64,000 nt of DNA from Roseateles sp. GTDB taxonomy: Bacteria > Pseudomonadota > Gammaproteobacteria > Burkholderiales > Burkholderiaceae_C. The notes beneath the pieces were generated by a model, which saw nothing but the letters and a program-made list of their open reading frames with translations, was not told the DNA's origin and did not search any database. Shown here piece after piece: positions 46,777 through 55,250 of the stretch (position 1 is its first letter; each line of letters begins with the position of its first letter). A program made the translations under genes and the position numbers. The stretch is from contig JAFALK010000013.1 in assembly GCA_019234295.1 (NCBI GenBank), forward strand, positions 1 to 64,000, read 5' to 3'.

Positions 46777-48036
46777 ATGCTCGAACATCCCCTCACTCTC
46801 CCCTGCGGCCAGGTCTTGCCCAATCGCTTCTGCAAAAGCGCCATGACCGAGGGGCTGGCAAGCCCGCGAGGCCATGCGACGGCGGCGCATCAGCGCCTGT
46901 ATTCAAGCTGGGCGGCAGGTGGAGCCGCTCTGCACGTCAGCGGCAACATCATGGTGGACGGCCGCTACCTGGAGCGTGCCGGCAATGTGGTGGTGCAGGA
47001 CGAATCGAGCCTGCCCGGTTTGAAAGCCTGGGCCGACGCTGTGCATGGGCAGGGCAGCCTGCTGTGGGCCCAGATCAGCCACCCGGGCCGGCAATGCCCA
47101 CGCCTGGTAAACCTGCAGCCGCTCGCGCCGTCGCAAGTGCAGCTGAGGATCGCCGGCAATTTCGGCAGGCCGCGCGCAGCGACGGAGGCCGACATCGCGG
47201 ACATCATCGCGCGCTTCGGCCGCACGGCCGGGCTGCTCAAGCAGGCGGGCTTTGACGGCGTGCAGATCCACTCGGCGCACGGCTACTTGCTCTCGCAGTT
47301 CCTCTCTCCGCGCACCAACCAGCGCGAGGACCGCTGGGGTGGCCCGCTGCGCCAGCGCGCGGCCCTGTTGCTGGCGGTGGTGGCGCAGGTGCGCTCGGCG
47401 GTCGGAGCAGCCTTCCCCGTGGCCGTGAAGCTCAACTCGGCGGACTTCGTCAAGGGCGGCTTCACGCTCGAGGAATGCATCGAGGTCGTCGGCTGGCTCA
47501 GCCAGGCCGGTGTCGATCTGCTGGAGATCTCCGGCGGTACCTACGAGCAGACCGAGTTCTTCAAGCTGCACGACCCGAACGAGGTCCGCGACAGCACGCG
47601 CCAGCGCGAGGCCGTGTTCCTGCGCTACGCCAAGTCCATCAAGGCCGTGGCGCGCATGCCGGTGATGGTGACCGGCGGCTTTCGCACGCACGACGGCATG
47701 AAGGCGGCCCTGGCCGAGGGCCACACCGACATGATCGGCCTGGCGCGGCCTTTCTGCCTCGACCCGGATTTCCCGAAGCGGATGCTGGCCGGCACTCTGG
47801 ATGCGCTGCCCGTGCCCGAAGACAGGCTCGTGCTCGGCCGCGGCTGGCTCGGCCCCAACAGCGGCTCGCCCACGATGCGAGGGCTCAACGACCAGGCCCA
47901 CGCCGGCTGGTACTACCACCAGATCGAACGTATGGGCGCGGGCTGCGCGCCCGATCCGGAACTCTCGGCGTGGAAGGCCTTGGCAAGCCACTTCACGCAC
48001 GACTTCGGCCGCGCGATGCGGCGCAAGTTCAGCTGA
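46777..48036 (+). CDS. NADH:flavin oxidoreductase, Old Yellow Enzyme family
   Basis: 419-residue FMN-binding TIM-barrel reductase of activated alkenes, quinones or nitro compounds. Motifs: LPNRFCKSAMTEGLA, AQISHPGRQCP, GVQIHSAHGYLLSQFLSP, NQREDRWGG, VMVTGGFRTHDGM, and DMIGLARPFCLDPDFP. It lacks a C-terminal 4Fe-4S/NADPH extension, so it is a plain OYE. 21 bp after the flavoprotein gene; convergent with, and overlapping by 8 bp, the questin-oxidase-like gene. Confidence 0.9.
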   Translation: MLEHPLTLPCGQVLPNRFCKSAMTEGLASPRGHATAAHQRLYSSWAAGGAALHVSGNIMVDGRYLERAGNVVVQDESSLPGLKAWADAVHGQGSLLWAQISHPGRQCPRLVNLQPLAPSQVQLRIAGNFGRPRAATEADIADIIARFGRTAGLLKQAGFDGVQIHSAHGYLLSQFLSPRTNQREDRWGGPLRQRAALLLAVVAQVRSAVGAAFPVAVKLNSADFVKGGFTLEECIEVVGWLSQAGVDLLEISGGTYEQTEFFKLHDPNEVRDSTRQREAVFLRYAKSIKAVARMPVMVTGGFRTHDGMKAALAEGHTDMIGLARPFCLDPDFPKRMLAGTLDALPVPEDRLVLGRGWLGPNSGSPTMRGLNDQAHAGWYYHQIERMGAGCAPDPELSAWKALASHFTHDFGRAMRRKFS

Positions 48037-48907
48037 GAGCCAATGCCGCGGCCCGGCGCCATCGGGCATCCGGCCTCAGCCGATCCTCCTGCCAGCAGGC
48101 GTGCACGAGCTTGAGCGCGTGCTCGTCCATCTGCGCCAGCGCGGCCTGGCGCAGGACAGGCCAGGCCAGTGCATCGTCTTGAAGTGGCACAGACGTGAAC
48201 TGCGGCTCCCCGCGCTGCCAGCCGACCGCAAAGCCCTGCTTGAGCAAGGCGAAGACCTCGGGACGATCGGGCACGAAGAAGCCCCTGGCAAGCCATGCCG
48301 AGACCTCGGGACGATCAGGCACGAAGCGCGCGAGCACTCGCAGGGCGCGCAGGCCCGTGATCAGGTGCAGGACAAAAAAATTGCCGCTGGCGAGATAGGC
48401 GTCCAGCGCGCGGTCGATCAGCCGCTTGCGGACGTCCTTCCACGGCTCATCACCCGCGTCGGCTACGTTGGGCACGGCGGCTGCGTCGGCCACGGCGGCT
48501 GCGTCGGCCACGGCGGGCTGCGGCCGCCACAGCGCTGTCCAGTAAGCCAGCGCCGCGGCCAGCTCGCGCGCATGGCCACTCTCCCATGCATGGGCCGTGC
48601 GGATCATGCCGTGGAAGAGACCAGCATGCGGCATGCTCACGAGCTGCGGTACGTGGCGGTGCAGCACGGCCTCGGCGCCGTATGTTTCGATCTCGACGGC
48701 GATCCGCGTCTCCAGTTCGGAGGGCGGGGCACGTTCGAGCTTGGGCGCGTCGTGTTGCAACTGAGCCTGCAGCCGGTCGACCTCGGCGCCCAGTTCCCAG
48801 GCCGCGTGCAGGGCCATGGGCAGGTGGTTGGACAGGTGGCCATTCCAGGTCGGACCAAAGACGAGGGCCGCGTCCAGAGACCGATGGAGTTCTGCGAGAG
48901 GTGACAT
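48029..48907 (-). CDS. questin-oxidase-family protein
   Basis: 292-residue protein of the questin oxidase-like family, related to fungal enzymes that oxidise anthraquinones. Features: HLSNHLPMALHAAWELGA near the start and PQLVSMPHAGLFHGMIRTAH mid-protein, plus ELAAALAYWTALW. An Ala/Val-rich repeat and a tandem 16-residue repeat (FVPDRPEVSAWLARGF / FVPDRPEVFALLKQGF) are unusual. The ATG at 48907 has AAGGAA before it. A promoter with a SoxR-type dyad lies directly upstream, so expression is probably induced by redox-cycling compounds such as quinones. Substrate unknown. Confidence 0.75.
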   Translation of the reverse strand: MSPLAELHRSLDAALVFGPTWNGHLSNHLPMALHAAWELGAEVDRLQAQLQHDAPKLERAPPSELETRIAVEIETYGAEAVLHRHVPQLVSMPHAGLFHGMIRTAHAWESGHARELAAALAYWTALWRPQPAVADAAAVADAAAVPNVADAGDEPWKDVRKRLIDRALDAYLASGNFFVLHLITGLRALRVLARFVPDRPEVSAWLARGFFVPDRPEVFALLKQGFAVGWQRGEPQFTSVPLQDDALAWPVLRQAALAQMDEHALKLVHACWQEDRLRPDARWRRAAALALS

Positions 48908-48931
48908 GGCGCTTCCTTTTCGATGCACCGC

Positions 48932-48962
48932 ATAATGCAAGTTCAAGTTCACTTGAAGTCAA
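48932..48962 (-). promoter_or_regulatory. SoxR-type (MerR-family) promoter and operator
   Basis: On the minus strand -35 TTGACT (48957-48962) and -10 CATTAT (48932-48937) are separated by exactly 19 bp, the over-long spacer that MerR-family activators need. Within it lies the dyad TTCAAG-N4-CTTGAA (48942-48957), matching the core CAAGTTnACTTG of known SoxR boxes. It drives the questin-oxidase-like gene; soxR starts 3 bp beyond on the plus strand. Confidence 0.82.
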
Positions 48963-48964
48963 GC

Positions 48965-49432
48965 ATGGATCGCATCGCCATCGGAGAGCTGGCCCGGCGC
49001 AGCGGCGTTGCGGCCAGTGCCCTGCGCTTTTACGAGGAGCAAGGCCTGATCAGTAGCGAGCGCAGTAGCGGTGGGCGGCGGCATTACGCGCGCTCCGAGC
49101 TGCGCCGAGTGGCATTTATCGGTGCGGCGCAGAGCGTGGGTCTGAGCCTGGAGCAGATCCGCGCGGCCTTGAACAGCCTGCCCGAGGGACGAACGCCGAC
49201 GGCAGCCGACTGGGCCCGGCTCTCTCGCGAATGGCGACCGCTGCTCGATGCGCGCATTGCCGCACTCACACGGCTGCGTGACCAGCTCGACGCCTGCATC
49301 GGCTGCGGCTGCCTGTCGATGAAGAAATGCGCCCTCTACAACCCGGGCGACGGCGCGGCGGCGCTGGGCAGCGGACCGCGCTACTGGCTGGGCGACAGGA
49401 GTGCGCGCGTCGACCCTCGCTCCAGGCGCTGA
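48965..49432 (+). CDS. soxR: redox-sensitive MerR-family activator SoxR
   Basis: 155-residue regulator: N-terminal MerR winged helix (IGELARRSGVAASALRFYEEQGLI), a coiled coil, and the 2Fe-2S motif C-x2-C-x-C-x5-C at Cys111, 114, 116 and 122, diagnostic of SoxR. Oxidation by redox-cycling compounds switches on target promoters. The ATG at 48965 starts the domain; an in-frame ATG at 48923 would extend over the operator. Its 3' end overlaps speD by 52 bp on the other strand. Confidence 0.94.
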   Translation: MDRIAIGELARRSGVAASALRFYEEQGLISSERSSGGRRHYARSELRRVAFIGAAQSVGLSLEQIRAALNSLPEGRTPTAADWARLSREWRPLLDARIAALTRLRDQLDACIGCGCLSMKKCALYNPGDGAAALGSGPRYWLGDRSARVDPRSRR

Positions 49433-49782
49433 ACCTGGGCCTCGGTTGGCCCGAAGGCCCGCTGCAGTGCGCTGAGCAAGGCCTCGGCCTTGGAGCTGTT
49501 GTCCTGCCCCAGATTGCAAACATAGACATCCAGCGTCACCGCACCGAGCTCGGGCCAGGTGTGCACGGCCAGATGCGATTCGGCGAGCAACACGACGCCG
49601 GTGATGCCACCCTGAGGCTGGCCTGTTGCAGGCACGAAGCGGTGAAAGAGCTCTGCCACGGCTCCCAGCCCCGCCTCGGCCACGGCATGCAGGCACAGCG
49701 CGCGCAGCGCCGCAGGGTCCAGCATCAGTGGCTGATCGGCCGTGCAACCGGCCAGGTCGGCGGTCAGATGGAGGCCGCGCAC
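49381..49782 (-). CDS. speD: S-adenosylmethionine decarboxylase proenzyme (SpeD/SpeH type)
   Basis: 133-residue pyruvoyl enzyme giving decarboxylated AdoMet for aminopropyl transfer. The N-terminus MRGLHLTADLAGC is typical, and self-cleavage would occur in LAESHLAVHTWPE between Glu68 and Ser69, making the pyruvoyl group. GTG start, 7 bp after the moaD stop, so it is the last gene of the threonine/molybdopterin operon by position. Functional partner: the spermidine-synthase-like protein at 43.6 kb. Confidence 0.9.
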   Translation of the reverse strand: MRGLHLTADLAGCTADQPLMLDPAALRALCLHAVAEAGLGAVAELFHRFVPATGQPQGGITGVVLLAESHLAVHTWPELGAVTLDVYVCNLGQDNSSKAEALLSALQRAFGPTEAQVQRLERGSTRALLSPSQ

Positions 49783-49789
49783 GGACGCC

Positions 49790-50038
49790 TCAACCGCCGG
49801 TCACGGGCGGGAAGAAGGCCACTTCCGCACCGTCGGGGATCAGCGCGTCTTCCTTGCTCATCTGCTGGTTCAGCGCACAGCGCACGGCACGCTCGCGGCT
49901 CAGGGCGGCGGCATGGCTTGAATCCATCCCGATCAGGGCATCGCGCAGGCTCGCCAGCGTCAGGCCCTGGCGCCAGAGGATGCGCTCCTCGGTGCCCAGT
50001 TGCTCGCGCAGCGAGGCGAAATAACGAACGGTGATCAC
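49790..50038 (-). CDS. moaD: molybdopterin synthase sulfur carrier subunit
   Basis: 82-residue ubiquitin-like sulfur carrier ending in the required Gly-Gly (FFPPVTGG), which is thiocarboxylated and then delivers sulfur with MoaE. Starts ITVRYFASLREQLG after a GTG that overlaps the moeA stop (GTGA). Confidence 0.93.
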   Translation of the reverse strand: MITVRYFASLREQLGTEERILWRQGLTLASLRDALIGMDSSHAAALSRERAVRCALNQQMSKEDALIPDGAEVAFFPPVTGG

Positions 50039-51219
50039 GCCAGGAGTTCCGAGAAAGGGATGAACTCGACGGTATCACCAGCGGCGATGGCCCGGCCCGG
50101 CGGATTTGTGACAAGACCATCGCCCCAGACCGCCGAGGTCAGCACGCCCGAGCCCTGGTTCGGGAAAAGCTCCAGGCCGCCGGCCGCGTTGAGCCGTGCG
50201 CGCAGGAACTCGCGGCGCTTGTCGGGCTTGGGCCAGCTGAAATCGGCCCGCAGGGTGTAACGGTGCGGTTCGACGGCAGTGGCCCCCAGCAGGCGCAGGA
50301 TCACCGGTCGCACCAGCATCAGGAAGGTGACAAAGCTGGAGACGGGGTTACCGGGCAGGCCGATGAAGTGAGTGTCCCGGACCCGGCCATAGGCCAGGGG
50401 TTTGCCGGGCTTGAGGGCGATCTGCCAGAGTTCGAGCTGGCCTTCAGCCTGCACGGCCGCACGCAGGTGATCCTCCTCGCCGACCGACACGCCGCCCGAG
50501 GTGATGATGAGGTCGGCCTGGGCGGCCGCATCGCGCAATGCGGCACGCGTGGCGTCGAGCCGATCGGGCACGATGCCCAGATCAACGACTTCGCAGCCCA
50601 GCGATTGCAGCAGGCCGCGTAGCGTGTAGCGGTTGCTGTTGTAGATAGCGCCGGGCTTCAGCGGCTCGCCGGGCATGACGAGTTCGTCGCCGGTCGAGAA
50701 CAAGGCTACGCGCAGCGCTTTGGCCACGGTCAGGGTGGCCGCGCCGACGGAGGCGGCCATGCCGAGCGCCGCAGCGTCGAGCTTGTGGCCCGCGGCAAGC
50801 ACAGTGCTGCCGTTGCGCACATCCTCGCCACGGCGCCGGATGTGCTGCCCGGTCTTCACTTGCGCCTTGACGCGCACGGCTTCGCCCTCGAGCTCGCACA
50901 GCTCCTGCATAACGACGGCGTCCGCGCCTGCGGGAATCTGCGCACCGGTGAAGATGCGCGCGGCCGTGCCGGGCAGGAGCGGCGCGCCGACCACGCCGGC
51001 GGGGATGCGCTGGCTGACGGGCAAGAGCAGATGGGCATCGGCGGCGCGCAGCGCGTAGCCGTCCATGGCCGTGTTGTCGGCCGGCGGCACGTCGAGCCCG
51101 GAGATCACCTCGGCGGCGAGCACCCGGCCCAGGGCTTCGAAAGTGCTCAGCTCCTCATGCCGCCCGAGCGGCTGCACGGCTGCGAGCAGCCGCGCCAGCG
51201 CCTCTTCAAAGCTCAACAT
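50035..51219 (-). CDS. moeA: molybdopterin molybdenumtransferase MoeA
   Basis: Inserts molybdate into adenylylated molybdopterin. 394 residues. Conserved SGLDVPPADNTAMDGYALRA, RIFTGAQIPAGADAVV, RRRGEDVRNGSTVL, SVGEEDHLR and LPGNPVSSFVTF. The start lies within the 3' end of thrC (14-bp overlap), so it is translated in the same operon. Confidence 0.95.
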   Translation of the reverse strand: MLSFEEALARLLAAVQPLGRHEELSTFEALGRVLAAEVISGLDVPPADNTAMDGYALRAADAHLLLPVSQRIPAGVVGAPLLPGTAARIFTGAQIPAGADAVVMQELCELEGEAVRVKAQVKTGQHIRRRGEDVRNGSTVLAAGHKLDAAALGMAASVGAATLTVAKALRVALFSTGDELVMPGEPLKPGAIYNSNRYTLRGLLQSLGCEVVDLGIVPDRLDATRAALRDAAAQADLIITSGGVSVGEEDHLRAAVQAEGQLELWQIALKPGKPLAYGRVRDTHFIGLPGNPVSSFVTFLMLVRPVILRLLGATAVEPHRYTLRADFSWPKPDKRREFLRARLNAAGGLELFPNQGSGVLTSAVWGDGLVTNPPGRAIAAGDTVEFIPFSELLA

Positions 51220-52603
51220 GGCGGACGATGAACTGCTTCACGGCGGCCGTGTCGGCGGGCATGACCTCGAAGCGCTTGGGCAGGGCTTCTATGTTTTCCA
51301 GCCCGGCCGGCCGCGGTGGCTCAATTCCCACGGCCTCGCGGATCGTCTCAGCGAACTTGGCCGGCAAGGCGGTTTCCAGCACGAGCATGGGCGTGCCCGG
51401 CTGATGCTGTTCGAGCGCGACCTTGAGGCCGTCGGCCGTGTGGGTGTCGATAAGCACGCCGTGGGCTTCCCAGCAGCGCTTGATGGTCCAAAGGCGATCG
51501 GCGTGCGTGGAGCGGCCTGAGACGAAGCCGAAGCTGGCGATGCGCGCGCGTTCGGCCGGGCTCAACTCGAACCCATTGGCCGTGAACAGCTCGCGCGTGC
51601 GCGCCGCATCACGGCCCAGCAGGTCGAACACAAAGCGCTCGAAATTGCTGGCCTTGGAGATGTCCATCGACGGGCTTGAGGTCTCGAAGGTCTCGGCCGC
51701 GCCGCGGGGGGCGTAGCGGCCGGTCTTGAAGAACTCGTCAAGCACGTCGTTCTCGTTGGTGGCGAGCACGAGCTGATCGATAGGCAGGCCCATCATGCGC
51801 GCCACGTGACCGGCGCAGATGTTGCCGAAGTTGCCGGAGGGCACGCAGAAGGACACCTTCTCGGCGTCGGTCTTCGTCGCCTGGAAGTAACCGGCGAAGT
51901 AGTAGACGACCTGGGCCAGAAGGCGCGCCCAGTTGATCGAGTTGACGGTACCGATGCGGTACTTGCGCTTGAAGTCGAGGTCGTTGGAGACGGCCTTGAC
52001 GATGTCCTGGCAGTCGTCGAACACGCCCTCGACGGCAAGGTTGTGGATGTTGGCGTCTTGCAGGCTGAACATCTGGGCCTGCTGGAAAGGGCTCATGCGC
52101 CCGTGCGGGCTGAGCATGAACACGTTGACGCCCTTCTTGCCCCGCATGGCGTACTCGGCCGCACTGCCGGTATCGCCGCTGGTCGCACCGAGGATGTTCA
52201 GCGTCTGGCCGCGCCGGCCCAACTCGTACTCAAAGAGCTGGCCCAGCAGCTGCATGGCCATGTCCTTGAAGGCCAGGGTCGGGCCATTGGACAGGGCTTC
52301 GAGCGAGATGCCGTCGGCCAGCGGCTTCAAGGGCACGATTGCCTGGGTGCCGAAGACCTTGGCCGTGTAGGTGCGGCGCACGAGGGCGCGCAGGTCCTCG
52401 GCCGGGATGTCATCGATGTAGAGCGAGAGGATCTCGAAGGCGAGTTCCGCGTAGTCCAGACTGCGCCATTTGGCGAGCGTAGCCGCATCGACCTGCGGAT
52501 AGCGCTGCGGCAGGTAGAGCCCGCCGTCGGGTGCCAGGCCTTCAAGCAAGATCTCGCTGAACCGGCGCGGCGTCGGGTCGCCCCGCGTGCTGAGGTACTT
52601 CAC
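51206..52603 (-). CDS. thrC: threonine synthase
   Basis: PLP enzyme converting O-phosphohomoserine to threonine. 465 residues, the long proteobacterial form. MKYLSTRGDPTPRRFSEIL at the N-terminus; PLP Lys in GPTLAFKDMAMQLLG; ATSGDTGSAAEYAM; PSGNFGNICAG. GTG start overlapping the hom stop (GTGA). Confidence 0.96.
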   Translation of the reverse strand: MKYLSTRGDPTPRRFSEILLEGLAPDGGLYLPQRYPQVDAATLAKWRSLDYAELAFEILSLYIDDIPAEDLRALVRRTYTAKVFGTQAIVPLKPLADGISLEALSNGPTLAFKDMAMQLLGQLFEYELGRRGQTLNILGATSGDTGSAAEYAMRGKKGVNVFMLSPHGRMSPFQQAQMFSLQDANIHNLAVEGVFDDCQDIVKAVSNDLDFKRKYRIGTVNSINWARLLAQVVYYFAGYFQATKTDAEKVSFCVPSGNFGNICAGHVARMMGLPIDQLVLATNENDVLDEFFKTGRYAPRGAAETFETSSPSMDISKASNFERFVFDLLGRDAARTRELFTANGFELSPAERARIASFGFVSGRSTHADRLWTIKRCWEAHGVLIDTHTADGLKVALEQHQPGTPMLVLETALPAKFAETIREAVGIEPPRPAGLENIEALPKRFEVMPADTAAVKQFIVRHVEL

Positions 52604-53910
52604 GCCAGCTCTTCCTTGCGGATCTTGACGATGGGGGCGAGCACGCTGGAGAGGGTCTGCATCTGCGCCAGCGCTTTGTTCATGCGGCCCTCGACGGTGT
52701 CGTGGGTGAGGATGATGAGATCGGTCTGGCGCTCGCCCTCGGCCGACTCGCGCTGCAGCACGGCGTCAATGGAGATGTCGTGCTCGGCCAGCGTGGTCGT
52801 GATCCGGGAGAGCACGCCCGCCTCGTCTGCGACGCGCAGGCGCAGGTAGAAGCTGGTGCGCACCTGGTCCATGGAGAGGATGGGGGCGCTGCTCATCGCG
52901 TCGGGGCGGAAGGCCAGATGGGGCACGCGGTGCTCCGGATCGGCCGTGGCCAGCCGGGTGATGTCCACGAGGTCGGCCACGACGGCGGAAGCCGTGGGCT
53001 CAGCGCCCGCGCCCTTGCCGTAGTAGAGCGTGGTGCCCACGGCATCGGCCTGGACGACGACCGCGTTCATCGCGCCTTCGACGTTCGCGATCAGGCGATT
53101 GGCCGGGATCAGCGTGGGATGCACGCGCAGCTCGATGCCCTGCTCGCGCCGGCGTGCCACGCCCAAGAGCTTGATGCGATAGCCGAGCTGTTCGGCGTAC
53201 TTGATGTCGGTGGCCTGTAGCTGGGTGATGCCCTCCACATGCGCCTTGTCGAACTGCACGGGGATGCCGAACGCGATGGCGCTCATCAGCGTGGCCTTGT
53301 GGGCGGCATCGATGCCCTCGATGTCGAAGGTCGGGTCGGCCTCGGCATAGCCCAGGCGCTGCGCTTCCTTGAGCACCTCGGCAAACGGCGCTCCCTTGGC
53401 GCGCATCTCCGAGAGAATGAAGTTGGTTGTGCCGTTGATGATGCCAGCCACCCACTCGATGCGGTTGGCGGTGAGGCCTTCGCGCAGGGCCTTGATGATG
53501 GGAATGCCTCCGGCCACCGCGGCCTCGAAGCCAACCATGACGCCCTTGGTGTGTGCGGCGGCGAAGATCTCCGTGCCGTGCACGGCCAGCAGGGCCTTGT
53601 TGGCCGTGACGACGTGCTTGCCACGGCGAATAGCCTCCAGCACGAGCTCCTTGGCGATGCCGTAGCCGCCGATGAGCTCGACAACGATATCGATCTCGGG
53701 GTTGTCGATGATGGCGCGGGCGTCGGCCACGACCTCGCAGGCATCGCCCACGATGGCCTTGGCGCGCGCGACGTCCAGGTCGGCCACCATGGTGATCTCG
53801 ATGCCGCGGCCGGCGCGGCCTTTGATCTCTTCCTGGTTGCGGCGCAGCACGTGGAAAGTGCCACCGCCCACGGTTCCGATGCCCAGCAGGCCTACTTTGA
53901 TTGCGTTCAT
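52600..53910 (-). CDS. hom: homoserine dehydrogenase
   Basis: NAD(P)H-dependent reduction of aspartate semialdehyde to homoserine. 436 residues: Rossmann motif VGLLGIGTVGGGTFHVL, catalytic core VVTANKALLAVHG, GFEAAVAGGIPIIKALREGL, IINGTTNFIL, and a C-terminal ACT domain (VRTSFYLRLRVADEAGVLS) for feedback by threonine. 22 bp after alaA. Confidence 0.96.
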   Translation of the reverse strand: MNAIKVGLLGIGTVGGGTFHVLRRNQEEIKGRAGRGIEITMVADLDVARAKAIVGDACEVVADARAIIDNPEIDIVVELIGGYGIAKELVLEAIRRGKHVVTANKALLAVHGTEIFAAAHTKGVMVGFEAAVAGGIPIIKALREGLTANRIEWVAGIINGTTNFILSEMRAKGAPFAEVLKEAQRLGYAEADPTFDIEGIDAAHKATLMSAIAFGIPVQFDKAHVEGITQLQATDIKYAEQLGYRIKLLGVARRREQGIELRVHPTLIPANRLIANVEGAMNAVVVQADAVGTTLYYGKGAGAEPTASAVVADLVDITRLATADPEHRVPHLAFRPDAMSSAPILSMDQVRTSFYLRLRVADEAGVLSRITTTLAEHDISIDAVLQRESAEGERQTDLIILTHDTVEGRMNKALAQMQTLSSVLAPIVKIRKEELA

Positions 53911-53932
53911 GGTGTCTAGAGCGAAGGTTGGA

Positions 53933-55159
53933 TCAGGCGCTGTGGCGCTTGCGGTAATTGCCCAGAAAGCGTTCGATACGGCCGACGGCCAGGGTCAGGT
54001 CGTCGACATTGGGGAGGAAGACGAGGCGGAAGTGATCGGGCGCGATCCAGTTGAAGCCCGTGCCCTGGACGATCAGCACCTTCTCCTCGGCCAGCAGCTC
54101 GTAGGCGAATTGCTGGTCGTCGGCGATCGGGTAGATCTTGGGGTCCAGGCGCGGGAACATGTAGAGCGCCGCCTTGGGCTTGACCACGCTCACCCCCGGG
54201 ATCTGCGTCAGCAGCTCGTAGGCCTTGTCGCGCTGGTGGCACAGCCGGCCGCCGGGCGCCACGAGGTCCTTGATGCTCTGGTAGCCGCCCAGGGCGGTCT
54301 GAATGGCGAGCTGGCCCGGCGTGTTCGAGCACAGGCGCAGTGAAGCCAGCATGTTCAGGCCTTCGATGTAGTCGCGCGCATGGCGCTTCTCGCCCGAGAC
54401 GATCATCCAGCCGGCGCGGTAGCCGCAGGAGCGGTAGTTCTTGGATAGGCCGTTGAAGCTCACGAAGAGCACGTCCTCCGCTAGCGAGGCCATGCTGACG
54501 TGCACATTGCCGTCGTAGAGCGTCTTGTCGTAGATCTCATCGGCCAGGATGACCAACTCGTGCTGGCGCGCCAGCTCGATGATCTCCAGCAGCACGCTCG
54601 TAGGGTACAGCGCGCCGGTGGGGTTGTTGGGGTTGCAGACCATGATGGCCTTGGTCCGCGGCGTGATCTTGGCGCGCATGTCGGCTACGTCGGGCATCCA
54701 GCCGGCCTGTTCGTCGCAGACGTAGTGCACGGGCTTGCCGCCCGAGAGGCCCACGACGGCCGTGTAGAGCGGGAAGTCGGGCGCGGGGATGAGGATCTCG
54801 TCGCCGTCGTTGACCAGGGCGCTGATGGCCATCTGGATGAGCTCGGAGGCGCCATTGCCCAGGTAGACGTCATCAACGCTCACGCCCTTGATGCCCTTCT
54901 CCTGGCTGTAGTGCACGACGGCCTTGCGCGGCGCGAACAGGCCCTTGGAATCGGTGTAGCCGGCCGCGTCGGGCAGATTGCGGATCATGTCCTGCACGAT
55001 CTCGTCGGGTGGCTCGAGGCCGAAGGCGGCCACGTTCCCGATATTGAGCTTGATGATCTTGTGCCCCTCCTCCTCCATCGCTCGCGCCTTGTCCAGCACG
55101 GGTCCGCGGATGTCGTACGAGACATTGGCCAACTTGGCTGACTTGGCGATGGGCTTCAA
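53933..55159 (-). CDS. alaA: alanine/glutamate-pyruvate-type aminotransferase (AlaA family)
   Basis: 408-residue fold-type I PLP aminotransferase resembling AlaA (glutamate-pyruvate transaminase). Motifs: KLNIGNVAAFGLEPPDEI, YLGNGASELIQMA, MVCNPNNPTGALYP, LADEIYDKTLY, and PLP Lys in SFNGLSKNYRSCGYR. First gene of alaA-hom-thrC-moeA-moaD-speD. The precise amino acid specificity is inferred from family and context. Confidence 0.85.
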   Translation of the reverse strand: MKPIAKSAKLANVSYDIRGPVLDKARAMEEEGHKIIKLNIGNVAAFGLEPPDEIVQDMIRNLPDAAGYTDSKGLFAPRKAVVHYSQEKGIKGVSVDDVYLGNGASELIQMAISALVNDGDEILIPAPDFPLYTAVVGLSGGKPVHYVCDEQAGWMPDVADMRAKITPRTKAIMVCNPNNPTGALYPTSVLLEIIELARQHELVILADEIYDKTLYDGNVHVSMASLAEDVLFVSFNGLSKNYRSCGYRAGWMIVSGEKRHARDYIEGLNMLASLRLCSNTPGQLAIQTALGGYQSIKDLVAPGGRLCHQRDKAYELLTQIPGVSVVKPKAALYMFPRLDPKIYPIADDQQFAYELLAEEKVLIVQGTGFNWIAPDHFRLVFLPNVDDLTLAVGRIERFLGNYRKRHSA

Positions 55160-55250
55160 GACGATACTCCAGCTTGGGCGATAAAGTGGGGCATTGATTT
55201 AATCACAGGGGTCTCCGGGCGACGCCCCGGCAATCCGCAAGCCAGCCTCC

